From positions 62,001 to 126,000 of the forward strand of contig NZ_JAMTCT010000014.1 in the NCBI RefSeq assembly GCF_024171995.1: 64,000 bases of DNA, given 5' to 3'. The stretch's first letter is position 1, and each line of letters begins with the position of its first letter. The stretch is from Promicromonospora umidemergens (GTDB taxonomy: Bacteria > Actinomycetota > Actinomycetes > Actinomycetales > Cellulomonadaceae). Position numbers and translations under genes: made by a program. Below the pieces are notes generated by a model. That model saw nothing but the letters and a program-made list of their open reading frames with translations, made no database searches and had not been told where the DNA came from. This document shows positions 53,981 to 63,428 of this stretch, one piece after another.

Positions 53981-55630
53981 ATGAGGATCACCCGTAGAAG
54001 GGCTGTCGCGGCGACCGCGGCGGCCACCCTCGGACTCACGCTCACCGCGTGCTCGTCCGACAGCGGAGATGACGACGGCGGCCCCGTCGACATGGCCGAC
54101 AAGATGGTCGGCGCCATGGAGGACTACGGCGTCGGCACCAGCTTCAAGGCGACCGCGCCGATCGAGCTCGGCCTGATGTACCGCGACCACCCGAACTACC
54201 CGCTCCAGGACGACTGGTCGATCCTCGAGCACTTCGAGGAGGACCGGAACGTCACCTTCGACATCCAGTCGGTGCCGCTCTCCGACTGGCAGCAGAAGCG
54301 GTCGCTCCTGATCAGCTCGGGCGACGCGGCCGACCTCATCCCGTCGACCTACGCGGCCGACGTCGAGACGCTCACCTCCGGCGGCGCCGTGCTGCCGGTC
54401 TCCGACTACCTCGACTACCTGCCGAACTTCATGGACAAGGTCGAGAAGTGGGGGCTGCAGGAGGACCTGGACCGCCTGCGGCAGGCCGACGGAAAATTCT
54501 ACGTGCTGCCCGGCCTGCACGAGAACCCGAAGCCCTCGTACTCGGTAGCCATCCGCGGGGACTGGTGGGAGGACGCAGGCCTGGAGGACCCCAAGACCTG
54601 GGACGAGTTCGCCGACCAGCTCGAGGTGATCAAGGAGGAGCACCCGGAGATCGACTACCCGTACACCGAGCGCTGGTCCATCAACGGACCGATGGAGGCC
54701 ACCCTCCAGGCCGCCGCAGGCGGGTTCGGCACCGAGGCCGGCTGGGGCTTCGGCGACGGCGTGACCTGGAACGGCTCCGAGTACGAGTACACGGGCGCCT
54801 CAGCGGGCTACAAGGACCTGATCACCTACTTCGCCGACCTCGTCGAGCGCGGCCTGCTGGACCCCGAGGGGATCACGCAGGACGACGACTCGGCCAAGGC
54901 GAAGTTCACCACCGGCAAGGCGGCCGCCCTCGGGTCGAACGACCAGGAGGCGGTCGTCTACCGCACGGGCTTCGAGGAGGCGGGCGACAAGGACGCCGAG
55001 GTGAAGCACATCGTGGTCCCGGCCGGTCCGGCGGGGAACCTCATGGACGCCACCACCGGTGGCCAGTTCGAGTCCGGCATCGCCCTCTCGTCGAGCGCCG
55101 CCGAGCGGGACGACTTCGTCGCGCTGCTCCAGTTCGTCGACTGGCTGTACTACTCCGACGAGGGCCTCGAGTTCGCCAAGTGGGGCGTCGAGGGCGAGAC
55201 CTACACCACGGAGTCCGACGGCACCCGCACCCTGGCCGACGACGTCGACTGGGGCGGCCTGAACCCGGACGGCACGAAGCAGCTGAACACCGACTTCGGC
55301 TACTACAACGGTGTGTGGTCGCTCGCCCATGGATCCACCGAGGACCTGGTGAAGTCGACGCTCGCGCCCGAGGTGCAGGACTTCCTCGACGAGATGAACC
55401 AGAAGGAGGTCGCGGAGAACGGCCCCGGGATCGCCATGGACGAGATGCAGCGCGAGGAGGCGTCCCTGCTGCAGACCAACCTGCAGGACCTCGTCATGAC
55501 CGCCAGCTCCCAGTTCATCCTGGGTGATCGGCCGATCGAGGAGTGGGACGCGTACGTCGCAGAGCTCGAGGCGGCGGGCATGCCCACCTACGTGGACACG
55601 GTCAACCAGGCAGCGGGCGTCACCGAATAA
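53981..55630 (+). CDS. ABC transporter sugar-binding lipoprotein (LipO-like)
   Basis: A 549-residue extracellular solute-binding lipoprotein. A twin-Arg-like n-region (MRITRRRAVAATAAA) leads to a lipobox at LTACSS. The large size and domains such as DSWSILEHFEEDRNVTFDIQSVPLSDWQQKRSLLIS-like segments match the LplA/LipO group that serves LplB/YtcP permeases. It probably binds an oligosaccharide matching the GH39/GH42 pair. Good GGAGGAAAG ribosome site. 70 bp after the permease. Confidence 0.92.
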   Translation: MRITRRRAVAATAAATLGLTLTACSSDSGDDDGGPVDMADKMVGAMEDYGVGTSFKATAPIELGLMYRDHPNYPLQDDWSILEHFEEDRNVTFDIQSVPLSDWQQKRSLLISSGDAADLIPSTYAADVETLTSGGAVLPVSDYLDYLPNFMDKVEKWGLQEDLDRLRQADGKFYVLPGLHENPKPSYSVAIRGDWWEDAGLEDPKTWDEFADQLEVIKEEHPEIDYPYTERWSINGPMEATLQAAAGGFGTEAGWGFGDGVTWNGSEYEYTGASAGYKDLITYFADLVERGLLDPEGITQDDDSAKAKFTTGKAAALGSNDQEAVVYRTGFEEAGDKDAEVKHIVVPAGPAGNLMDATTGGQFESGIALSSSAAERDDFVALLQFVDWLYYSDEGLEFAKWGVEGETYTTESDGTRTLADDVDWGGLNPDGTKQLNTDFGYYNGVWSLAHGSTEDLVKSTLAPEVQDFLDEMNQKEVAENGPGIAMDEMQREEASLLQTNLQDLVMTASSQFILGDRPIEEWDAYVAELEAAGMPTYVDTVNQAAGVTE

Positions 55631-55635
55631 CCCTC

Positions 55636-55704
55636 GTTGGTCGTGGGCGTGACCGTTGCGTCTGAAACGGACGCGAAGTCGCGACGGTCGCGCCCACGAC
55701 CAAG
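55636..55704. repeat. Imperfect palindromic intergenic repeat
   Basis: Arms 55636-55659 and 55681-55704 pair in 21 of 24 positions. It lies between the binding-protein and GH39 genes and resembles the repeat at 33523-33591. It could attenuate transcription into the glycosidase genes, or stabilise the upstream binding-protein mRNA, a common arrangement. Confidence 0.6.
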
Positions 55705-55719
55705 GACAGAAGGAGATCT

Positions 55720-57390
55720 GTGGAGCGCATCACCGTTTCCGCCCAGCCCGTCGGGGTGCTGGGGGACGCCTGGCGTACGTGCGTCGGCACCGGGCGGTTC
55801 AACCTCGCGCTGCGCCAGGACTACCAGGACTCCCTTGCCCTGGTGCAGCGCGAGATCGGCTTCCGGTACATCCGCGGCCACGGCCTGCTGCACGACGACG
55901 TCGGCGTCCACCGCCCGTACGACGTCGGCGGGCACCGTGGCACCGCCTACGTGTTCACCTACGTGGACCAGGTGGTGGACACGTACCTGAGGCTCGGGAT
56001 CAAGCCGTTCCTCGAGCTCGGGTTCATGCCCAGCGGCCTCGCGTCCGGCGACCAGACGGTGTTCTGGTGGCTCGGCAACGTCACTCCGCCCCGCGACCAC
56101 GCCGAGTGGGCGAGGCTCGTGCGGGCCCTGCTCCGGCACCTCATCGACCGGTACGGCCTCGACGAGGTGCGCACCTGGCCCGTCGAGGTCTGGAACGAGC
56201 CCAACCTCACCCACTTCTGGAAGGACGCCGACCAGGACGCGTACTTCCGCCTCTACGAGGCGTCGGCCCTGGCCGTGAAGGACGTCGACGCCGCGCTCCA
56301 GGTGGGCGGCCCTGCCATCTCCCCGGGGGCGGACGACTGGTGGGAGCCCTTCGCGGAGCTCGTCACCACGCGCGGCCTCCCCGCCGACTTCCTGTCCGTG
56401 CACGCCTACAGCTCCGGCCCCGCGCAGCACGTGCCGTTCGGCGTCTACCAGACCCTTCAGCGGCCCCAGCACCTGCTCGACCAGTTCGCGGGCCCCCGCA
56501 AGCTCCTCGCCGGGACGGCGCTCGCGGACCGGCCGCTGCACATCACGGAGTTCAACACGAGCTACCGGCCCGACAACCCCGTCCACGACACGGCGTACAA
56601 CGCCGCCTACCTCGCGCCGGTCCTCGCGGAGGGTGGCGAGCACGCGGACTCCTTCGCGTACTGGACGTTCAGCGACGTCTTCGAGGAGGAGGGCGTGCCT
56701 GCGGCGTTCTTCCACGGCGGGTTCGGGATGCTGGCCCACCGGCAGGTGCGCAAGCCGACCTTCCACCTGTACGCGTTCATGGCGCGGATGGGACAGGACG
56801 TGCTGGCCCGCGGCGTCGACCACCTGGTCACGCGCCATCCGGCGACCGGTCAGGTCACGGTGCTCGCGTGGCAGCCGGTAGGCGGTACGGACGATCCGGC
56901 CGAGCCGGACCGGCACGAGGTGCGGCTGAGCCTCCCGGTCGCCCACCCCCGCGTGCCGGACCCAGAGGTCACCGGAGCGGCCTCGACGTCCGACACGTCG
57001 CGGGTGTTCGTCCTGCGGCACGACGTCGACGAGTCCGCGGGCAACGCCTGGGCGGCCTGGGGCGAGATGGGGCGGCCCGCGTCGCCGTCGGGCAGGCAGC
57101 TGGACGCGCTGCACGAGGCGAGCGAGCCCGCCCGGCGTGCGTACTCGCTGCCCGTGGTCCCGACCGGCTCGGCCGGCGAGGGGCGGGTCGACCTCGACCT
57201 GACGATCGGGCGGCACGGCATCACGCTCGTCACGCTCGACCCCGTGCGGGACGAGACGCCGCCGTGGCTGGACGACGCGCGGATCGTCGGCCGGCCCGTG
57301 AGCCACGACGGCCGCACAGCGACCGACCCGACCGACCCGACCCCGACCGACCCGACCGACCCGACCCCGACCGACAAGGACCACGCGTGA
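55720..57390 (+). CDS. GH39-family beta-xylosidase-like glycosidase
   Basis: A 556-residue glycoside hydrolase with a TIM-barrel. The acid/base Glu160 is in EVWNEPNL and the nucleophile Glu277 in LHITEFNTSYRPDN, the GH39 pattern. No signal peptide is present, so it acts on imported oligosaccharides in the cytoplasm. Family activities include beta-xylosidase and alpha-L-iduronidase. The C-terminus is an unusual Thr/Asp/Pro tail coded by a 24-bp tandem repeat. GTG start with AAGGAG; the stop overlaps the next start. Confidence 0.9.
   Translation: MERITVSAQPVGVLGDAWRTCVGTGRFNLALRQDYQDSLALVQREIGFRYIRGHGLLHDDVGVHRPYDVGGHRGTAYVFTYVDQVVDTYLRLGIKPFLELGFMPSGLASGDQTVFWWLGNVTPPRDHAEWARLVRALLRHLIDRYGLDEVRTWPVEVWNEPNLTHFWKDADQDAYFRLYEASALAVKDVDAALQVGGPAISPGADDWWEPFAELVTTRGLPADFLSVHAYSSGPAQHVPFGVYQTLQRPQHLLDQFAGPRKLLAGTALADRPLHITEFNTSYRPDNPVHDTAYNAAYLAPVLAEGGEHADSFAYWTFSDVFEEEGVPAAFFHGGFGMLAHRQVRKPTFHLYAFMARMGQDVLARGVDHLVTRHPATGQVTVLAWQPVGGTDDPAEPDRHEVRLSLPVAHPRVPDPEVTGAASTSDTSRVFVLRHDVDESAGNAWAAWGEMGRPASPSGRQLDALHEASEPARRAYSLPVVPTGSAGEGRVDLDLTIGRHGITLVTLDPVRDETPPWLDDARIVGRPVSHDGRTATDPTDPTPTDPTDPTPTDKDHA
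57321..57368 (+). repeat. Two 24-bp tandem repeats in the GH39 3' end
   Basis: 57321-57344 and 57345-57368 are identical, encoding TDPTDPTP twice, followed by a partial third unit. The unit is a multiple of three, so copy-number change would lengthen the tail without a frameshift. Confidence 0.85.
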
Positions 57391-59462
57391 CCGACTCCAA
57401 GATCCTGTACGGCGGCGACTACAACCCCGAGCAGTGGCCGCGTGCGGTCTGGGAGGAGGACTACGCGGCCTTCGACCTCGCGTCGATCGACACGGTCACC
57501 TTGAACGTCTTCTCCTGGGCGACCGTGCAGCCGGACGAGGACACCTACGACTTCGCGCAGCTCGACGAGATCGTGGCGCGTGCGGTCGCGGGCGGCCGCG
57601 GCATGGTGCTGGCCACGTCGACCGGCGCGCTGCCGCCGTGGCTGGCGCACCGGCACCCGGAGGTCGAACGCACGGACTTCCAGGGTCGGCGGCACGTGTA
57701 CGGGCAGCGGCACAATGCCTGCCCCAGCTCCCCGGTGTACCGGCGGCTCTCGGCGGAGCTCGCGGGCCGGATCGCCGAGCGGTACGCGGGCACGCCCGGT
57801 CTCGTCGCCTGGCACGTCGGTAACGAGTACGGCGGGTTCGACGGCGGCTGCTGGTGCGACCTGTGCGCGGCAGGGTTCCGGGACTGGCTGCGCGAGCGCT
57901 ACGGCTTGCTCGACCGCCTCAACGAGGCGTGGAACGCGACCTTCTGGTCGCACACCTTCTCGGACTGGGAGCAGATCGTCCCGCCGAACATGCTCAGCGA
58001 GCACTGGCGCGGGCCTGACCACACCGCCTTCCAGGGCATCACCCTGGACTACCGGCGGTTCATGTCGGACGCGATGCTGGCCAACTACCGCGACGAGAAG
58101 GCGCGGATCCGCGAGCACTCCGCTGCGACCCCGGTGACGACCAACTTCATGGGCATGTTCCGGCCGATCGACTACCACCGCTGGGCCGACGACCTCGACC
58201 TCGCGTCCTGGGACAACTACCCGCCCGGCCCGCGCGAGCACGCCCGCATGGCCCTGGCGCACGACCTGATGCGCGGCCTCAAGGACGGCGCGCCGTTCTG
58301 GGTCATGGAGCAGACGCCGACCATCACCGCCTCCAGGGACGTGAACCCCGTGAAGCGGCCGGGCGTGCTGCGGCTGTGGTCGTGGCAGGCCGTCGCGCAC
58401 GGCGCGGACGCCGTCCTCTACTTCCAGATGCGGCAGTCCAAGGGGGCGAGCGAGAAGTACCACGGCGCCGTCCTGGACCACGCCGGGCGTACGGACACCC
58501 GCTCCTTCCGCGAGATCGCGGGCCTGGGCGCGGAGTTCGCCGCCCTTGGCGACGCCGTGCTCGGCGCGCGGACGCCGGCGCGGGTGGCGCTGCTGTTCGA
58601 CTGGGACTCCTGGTGGGCGGCCGAGATGACCGACGGCCTCAACCGGCACGTGAAGTACCCGGCAGTGGTGCTGGCCTACTACCGCGCGCTGTGGTCGGCG
58701 GGCACGCAGGTCGACGTCGTGCCGGTGACGGCGGACCTGTCGCGGTACGACGTCGTCGTCGCGCCGCTGCTGCACCTGCTCAAGGACGACGTCGCGGAGC
58801 GGCTCGAGGCAGTGGTGGAGCGCGGCGGCTCGTTGCTGACCACGTTCTGGTCGGGCCGCGCGGACGAGGACGCCAACGCCTACCTCATGGACGCACCCGG
58901 GCCGCTCGGCCGGGTGCTGGGCGTGCGCGTCGAGGAGACGGACTCGGCGGAACCGGGCGTCGTGAACCCGGTGACGCTGCGGGTCCCGGGACCCGACCGG
59001 CTCGACCAGCGAGGTGAGCTCGTCTCCGGCGCCACCCTCGTCTTCGAGGTCCTGGTGCCCGAGGGCGCCGAGGTGGTCGGCACCTACGGCGCCGAGTTCT
59101 ACGCGGGAACGCCGGCGGTGACCCGTCACCAGCCTGGCGGCCCCGACGGCGGTGCGGCCTGGTACGTCGCGACCGGCCTGGACGACGGCGGCGTGGACTG
59201 GGTCGTGCGACACGTGCTCGACCGGCACGGGCTCGTGGGTCCGTACGCCGACACTCCGGACGTCGAGCTCGCGGTACGGTCCAAGGACGGGGTGCGGTTC
59301 GCGTTCGTGCTGTCGCACGCCACCGAGCCGGTCGAGGTGACGGTGCACGCCTCCGGCGTCGACCTGCTGACCGGACGAGTCGTACGACAAGGAGAGACCC
59401 TCTTGCTCAACCCGACGGACGTGGTCCTGCTGCGCGAGGACGCACCGGAAGACCCGGCGTGA
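57387..59462 (+). CDS. GH42-family beta-galactosidase
   Basis: A 691-residue glycosidase with the GH42 start KILYGGDYNPEQWP, acid/base Glu147 in HVGNEYGG, and nucleophile Glu308 in FWVMEQTPT. The Cys cluster GGCWCDLCAAGF is the family's zinc-binding type. Domain layout: TIM-barrel, trimerisation domain from about residue 400, and beta-sandwich C-terminus. No signal peptide; cytoplasmic. Its place after GH39 suggests stepwise trimming of an imported galactose- or arabinose-containing oligomer. GTG start overlaps the GH39 stop; its own stop overlaps the next gene. Confidence 0.95.
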   Translation: MTDSKILYGGDYNPEQWPRAVWEEDYAAFDLASIDTVTLNVFSWATVQPDEDTYDFAQLDEIVARAVAGGRGMVLATSTGALPPWLAHRHPEVERTDFQGRRHVYGQRHNACPSSPVYRRLSAELAGRIAERYAGTPGLVAWHVGNEYGGFDGGCWCDLCAAGFRDWLRERYGLLDRLNEAWNATFWSHTFSDWEQIVPPNMLSEHWRGPDHTAFQGITLDYRRFMSDAMLANYRDEKARIREHSAATPVTTNFMGMFRPIDYHRWADDLDLASWDNYPPGPREHARMALAHDLMRGLKDGAPFWVMEQTPTITASRDVNPVKRPGVLRLWSWQAVAHGADAVLYFQMRQSKGASEKYHGAVLDHAGRTDTRSFREIAGLGAEFAALGDAVLGARTPARVALLFDWDSWWAAEMTDGLNRHVKYPAVVLAYYRALWSAGTQVDVVPVTADLSRYDVVVAPLLHLLKDDVAERLEAVVERGGSLLTTFWSGRADEDANAYLMDAPGPLGRVLGVRVEETDSAEPGVVNPVTLRVPGPDRLDQRGELVSGATLVFEVLVPEGAEVVGTYGAEFYAGTPAVTRHQPGGPDGGAAWYVATGLDDGGVDWVVRHVLDRHGLVGPYADTPDVELAVRSKDGVRFAFVLSHATEPVEVTVHASGVDLLTGRVVRQGETLLLNPTDVVLLREDAPEDPA

Positions 59463-60163
59463 GCCTCGCGGGAGGGCCCCGGGAGGGTGAACGGCGCGAG
59501 TTCGGCGAGGGAGTTCTCGGCCGGGCGACCTCCGTCGTCTACTGGTACCTGATCATCGAGGTGCTCCTCGTGGTCGCCGTCCTGCCCGGGGCGCTGGGGT
59601 CGCTCTTCCTGGAGCGCACGCCCGGCAACGCGCCGCTGTTCGCGCTGTGCCTGGTGCCAGTGGGTCCGGCGGTGTCGGCGGCGCTGTTCGCGCTCCGCGA
59701 CCGGACCAAGGCCGATGGGCTCACCCCCGCGTCGTCGTTCTGGCGGGGGTACCGGCTGAACTGGGCGGACGCGCTGAAGATCTGGGTGCCCGGGCTGGTC
59801 GTGGGCGTCGTGATCCTGCTGGGGCTGGTGAACGTCGGCGCGGGTGGGGTGCCCGGCTGGTTCGCGGGCGCGCTGGTCGTGGTCGGGGCGGGCCTGGCCC
59901 TGTGGCTGGTCAACGCGCTGGTGATCGTGTCGTTCTTCGCTTTCCGGACCCAGGACGTCGTCCGGCTCGCCGCGCACTTCCTCGGGGCGCGGCCGCTCGT
60001 CACGCTGGGCTCGCTCTCGCTCCTGGTCCTCGCCACGGGGATCGTGGCTCTGACCACCGAGGCCCTGTTCGGGCTGCTCGCGGTGGTGTGGCTCGCCCTC
60101 GTGCTGCGTAACGCGCGGCCCCTGCTGGCCGACGTCGAGGACCGGTTCACGGGCGAGCCGTGA
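59459..60163 (+). CDS. YesL/DUF624-family membrane protein
   Basis: A 234-residue membrane protein with about five helices. The family's YesL features are visible: a first helix, LFALCLVPVGPAVSAALFALRD, a Trp-containing SSFWRGYRLNWADALKIW loop, and RNARPLLADV at the end. DUF624 genes are regular companions of LplB/YtcP transporters and plant-cell-wall glycosidases, but the function is unknown. Four-base overlap with GH42 places it last in the operon. Confidence 0.88.
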   Translation: MSLAGGPREGERREFGEGVLGRATSVVYWYLIIEVLLVVAVLPGALGSLFLERTPGNAPLFALCLVPVGPAVSAALFALRDRTKADGLTPASSFWRGYRLNWADALKIWVPGLVVGVVILLGLVNVGAGGVPGWFAGALVVVGAGLALWLVNALVIVSFFAFRTQDVVRLAAHFLGARPLVTLGSLSLLVLATGIVALTTEALFGLLAVVWLALVLRNARPLLADVEDRFTGEP

Positions 60164-60268
60164 GCGACTCGTCGCCGTTCACCTGGGCGTCGACCGTGGG
60201 TCTGGCGTCGGACACCTCGCGGTCGTAGCGTCGGCGCCGGACGATCCAGGTCGACGAGAGGCCCCCGC

Positions 60269-61945
60269 ATGACCTCCACTTTCCGCGCTCGGACGCGACG
60301 CACGGTCGCCGTGCTGCTGGGCACGAGCCTGCTCGCCGCAGGCACCGTCGGTACCGCCGTCGCGGGCCCCGGCCGGCCCGGGCAGCCCGACACCCGTGGC
60401 ACCGACGACGTGCTCCACCGGGAGAGCTTCGACTCCCTCGCGGACGACCTGCTGCCCCGCGCCGAGGACCCGGGCATCGAGCCCGGTGTGGTCGGCTGGA
60501 CGCACGAAGCACCCAAGGGCTGGTCGGTCGAGAACGGCCCCGCCCTGGCCGGCGGTGGCGTGGAGGAGTGGCGCGGCTGGTCGTTCACCACCCGTGACTT
60601 CTGGACCGACGCCGAGGACCAGATGCGCTACCGGTTCGCCCGCGCGCAGGACGTGGTCGCCGTGGCCGACTCGGACGAGTTCGCCGACGGAGCCGGTACG
60701 CCCGGCAGCTACGCGACGACGCTGGCCTCCGCACCGATCAAGGTCAAGGGCCGGGACGAGGTGGAGCTCACCTTCGACTCGCACTACCGCGGCTGGGCCG
60801 GCCAGACCGGCAGGGTCACCGTCGCGTTCGACGGCGGCGCGGAGACCGAGCTGGTCCGGTACGACAGCGAGACGGTGACCGACGACTACGACGGCGCGCT
60901 GCTGAACGCCACGGAGACCGTTCCGGTCGACGTGCCACGCGGCGCGAAGCGGGCCGTCTTCCGCTGGCACTTCACGGCTGACGCGAATTCCTGGTACTGG
61001 GCGATCGATTCCGTGGCGGTCCGCGCGCAGCTGCCCCGGACGAGCGGCGACCCGACGTCGGCGTGGGTGCTCAGCGACATCCAGGGTGACCCCGACGACC
61101 TCGGCCACGCACTGCGGGACCTCGACGGCGTCCGCCCGGACGCGGACGGGCTGCTCATGGTGGGCGACATCGTCGCCTCGGGCTCGCCCGACCAGTGGCA
61201 GGACGTCGACGACGTCATGACCGGCGCGGCCGACGTCCTGCCGGACCAGGTGGTGGCGGGGATCGGGAACCACGAGAGCTACACGGGCGAGCCGTGGGAG
61301 GTCCTGCGCGACCGGTTCCTCGACTTCGCCCAGCGCGACCGGGTGTGGGACGAGTACCTGCTGGAGGGCTCGGGCGGCAACGTGCCGGTCCTGGTCCTCG
61401 GCCAGGAGGAGGCTCGCCCGCCGGAGGTGCCGATGTCCCGCGAGCAGGTCGAGTGGCTGCGCGACCGGCTCGCGTACTGGTCCGACCGGGACAAGCAGGT
61501 GCTGGTCATGTCGCACTTCCCGCTCGGCGACACGGTCTCGGCGTCGTGGATCCCCTGGTACAGCGACAGCTACCAGTACAACGACGAGCTGACCGAGCTG
61601 CTCGGCGCGCACCCCAACGCGATCCTGTTCAGCGGGCACACGCACTACCCGTTCGAGCTCGGCGACTGGGCGGTGCAGCGCCGCACGGCGGGCGGGCACC
61701 CGGATGGCTTCTGGACCGTGAACACCGGTGCGGTCCAGGTCGAGTGGGACGCCCGCGGCGAGAGCACGTCCGGCATCGAGGAGGTCGTGACGCGCGACGT
61801 CAACCGCGGGCTCACGGTCGACGTGTTCGACGACCGGGTCGTCGTCGAGGCGCGGGACTTCGGCACGGTGGACGCCGAGACGCCGGACAACGACGTCAAC
61901 GAGGTGGTCCGGTCCGTGACCATCCCCAACCCGCTGGCCGACTAG
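60269..61945 (+). CDS. Secreted metallophosphoesterase
   Basis: A 558-residue exported protein. A signal peptide ends near VAGPGRPG. An approximately 230-residue beta-rich N-terminal domain (galactose-binding/immunoglobulin-like, with RVTVAFDGGAETELVRYDS) precedes the calcineurin-like phosphoesterase domain: SDIQGDPDDLGHAL, VGDIVASGSPDQW, GIGNHES, MSHFPLGD, and FSGHTHYPF carry the metal ligands. It is probably a cell-surface or released phosphodiesterase/phosphatase. ATG 60269; 105 bp after the previous gene. Confidence 0.9.
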   Translation: MTSTFRARTRRTVAVLLGTSLLAAGTVGTAVAGPGRPGQPDTRGTDDVLHRESFDSLADDLLPRAEDPGIEPGVVGWTHEAPKGWSVENGPALAGGGVEEWRGWSFTTRDFWTDAEDQMRYRFARAQDVVAVADSDEFADGAGTPGSYATTLASAPIKVKGRDEVELTFDSHYRGWAGQTGRVTVAFDGGAETELVRYDSETVTDDYDGALLNATETVPVDVPRGAKRAVFRWHFTADANSWYWAIDSVAVRAQLPRTSGDPTSAWVLSDIQGDPDDLGHALRDLDGVRPDADGLLMVGDIVASGSPDQWQDVDDVMTGAADVLPDQVVAGIGNHESYTGEPWEVLRDRFLDFAQRDRVWDEYLLEGSGGNVPVLVLGQEEARPPEVPMSREQVEWLRDRLAYWSDRDKQVLVMSHFPLGDTVSASWIPWYSDSYQYNDELTELLGAHPNAILFSGHTHYPFELGDWAVQRRTAGGHPDGFWTVNTGAVQVEWDARGESTSGIEEVVTRDVNRGLTVDVFDDRVVVEARDFGTVDAETPDNDVNEVVRSVTIPNPLAD

Positions 61946-62002
61946 CCGGCGGTATGGCGGAGAGACGTTGTCCGAGCGGGAGCGTTGCGCCAGGGTGAGC
62001 GC

Positions 62003-62923
62003 ATGGTGATCAAGCAGGGGGACCCGGTACGGCTGACCTACCGCTATCTGCGGCTGGCGATAGTGGCGGTGGTACTGGTGCTGTTCGTGTCGTTGGCGAT
62101 GCAGGTCGCCACCGACCACGGGAGGCTCGGATCCGGCGAGGAGTGGTGGTACGCGTCGATCAGCGCGTACTTCTACTCGCCGGTCCAGAGCATCTTCGTT
62201 GGCACGCTGGTGGGCATCGGGACGTGCCTGATCGCGATCAAGGGCCGGCACGGGGCGGAGGAGGTCCTGCTCAACTTCGCGGGCATGTTCGCGTTCGTCG
62301 TGGCGCTGGTCCCGACGCCGCTCGACGCCGCGATGTGCACCGACGAGCCGTACTGCCTGGACGTGCCGGAGCGGGTGGGCAACAACGTGGGGACGCTGCT
62401 CCTCGTCGGTGGTCTGGTCCTGCTGCTGTCGACCTGGCCGCGGCGGCGCGACCTGGGCAGCGGCCAGGGGGTCGACCTGTGGCTGACCTGGCTGACGTGG
62501 GCCGCGACCGGCACGTGGCTGCTGGTGTGGCCGGCGAGCTTCCTGGCGTTCGCCCACTACGCCGCGGCGATCCTGCTGTTCGCGTGCCTCGTGGCCGTCG
62601 CCTGGATCAACGCCACCGACCACGCGGTCACCGCCCAGGCGTTCGAGCGGCTGCGGGGCATGTCGGCGGCCGCGTACCGGGTCTGGTACCGGTGGATCGC
62701 GGTGGTGATGGCTGTGGTGCTCGTGGTGGGCCTGACCACCATGGTCGTCCTCGACCGGTACCTCCCGGACCTGTTCCCACAGATGCTGTTTGTGGTCGAG
62801 ACCGTGATGATGCTGGTCTTCGCGCTCTTCTGGCTGCTGCAGACCATCCAGTTCTGGGACATCGGCCTGCCGGCGCGGGCCCTCGTCGAGAGCCGGAAGG
62901 CTCCTGGCGACACCCCGCTGTAG
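62003..62923 (+). CDS. Integral membrane protein, unknown function
   Basis: A 306-residue protein with about seven predicted helices. A loop with two Cys (DAAMCTDEPYCLDVPERVGNN) lies outside or inside the membrane and may form a disulfide. No named family could be assigned; the organisation with YTVQSIFVGTLVGIG-like early helices resembles DUF998-type proteins only loosely. ATG 62003 preferred over one six codons upstream. Confidence 0.7.
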   Translation: MVIKQGDPVRLTYRYLRLAIVAVVLVLFVSLAMQVATDHGRLGSGEEWWYASISAYFYSPVQSIFVGTLVGIGTCLIAIKGRHGAEEVLLNFAGMFAFVVALVPTPLDAAMCTDEPYCLDVPERVGNNVGTLLLVGGLVLLLSTWPRRRDLGSGQGVDLWLTWLTWAATGTWLLVWPASFLAFAHYAAAILLFACLVAVAWINATDHAVTAQAFERLRGMSAAAYRVWYRWIAVVMAVVLVVGLTTMVVLDRYLPDLFPQMLFVVETVMMLVFALFWLLQTIQFWDIGLPARALVESRKAPGDTPL

Positions 62924-63072
62924 GGGCGAAGCGATCTTCCGGGTGGGAGCGGGACTGGGTGCGACCGGACCTGGGTGCGAGCGTGGCGCCGCCGCCGTAC
63001 GGTCGAGGTGCGGCGGCGTGCACGTCTCTCCACGGTCACTCCGTCGCACCATCCCATCGGGAGGAGCCCAGC

Positions 63073-63306
63073 ATGAGCGAGAACGAGCGGATCGACCCCG
63101 TTCCGGGCCACGTGCCCAGTCCAGGGCCACCGGCGGTCCCCGGCCAGGACCGTGATGCCGCGAACCGAGCGGACACCGACGCCACGAAGACGCCGACGGA
63201 GAACCCGGGCCCGGCGGAGGAGGACGAGCGGTCGAAGGCGATCCCTGGCGAGGACCCGGAGGACAACCCGGACCTCGAGGGCGAGGAGCGGTTCGACGCC
63301 GGCTGA
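63073..63306 (+). CDS. Small acidic disordered protein
   Basis: A 77-residue highly charged, Pro/Asp/Glu-rich protein (MSENERIDPVPGHVPSPG; ends DLEGEERFDAG). GGGAGGAG lies before the ATG, which makes a real gene likely. It has no Cys or hydrophobic core and is probably intrinsically disordered; no function can be assigned. Confidence 0.6.
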   Translation: MSENERIDPVPGHVPSPGPPAVPGQDRDAANRADTDATKTPTENPGPAEEDERSKAIPGEDPEDNPDLEGEERFDAG

Positions 63307-63315
63307 GCGCAGCGC

Positions 63316-63347
63316 TTGACCGTCGAGCCGGCTCGACGGTCTACCGT
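63316..63347 (+). promoter_or_regulatory. MerR-type promoter with 24-bp palindrome
   Basis: TTGACC (63316-63321) and CTACCG (63341-63346) are separated by 19 bp. The perfect 24-bp palindrome at 63318-63341 fills the spacer. This over-long spacer with a central palindrome is the signature of MerR-family control. No merR gene is seen in the window; it may lie beyond or elsewhere. Confidence 0.6.
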
Positions 63348-63353
63348 CGGCGC

Positions 63354-63428
63354 ATGGACAGGACGAGGATCTCCGAGCAGACGCCGCTCGGCGGCCTGCT
63401 GCCCGCGACGGAGGTTTCCGCCCGATGA
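63354..63428 (+). CDS. Possible 24-residue leaderless upstream peptide
   Basis: ATG 63354 lies seven to eight bases after the -10, so the transcript could be leaderless. The frame reads [20 protein letters not shown] and four more residues, and its TGA overlaps the ATG of ynfA. It could couple translation of ynfA or be non-functional. No homologue is known to me. Confidence 0.35.
   Translation: MDRTRISEQTPLGGLLPATEVSAR

Noticed and set aside
53910-55720. Frameshift or missing ATPase gene in the ABC operon
   Set aside because: No remnant of Walker motifs is visible. LplB/YtcP systems often use a shared ATPase coded elsewhere.
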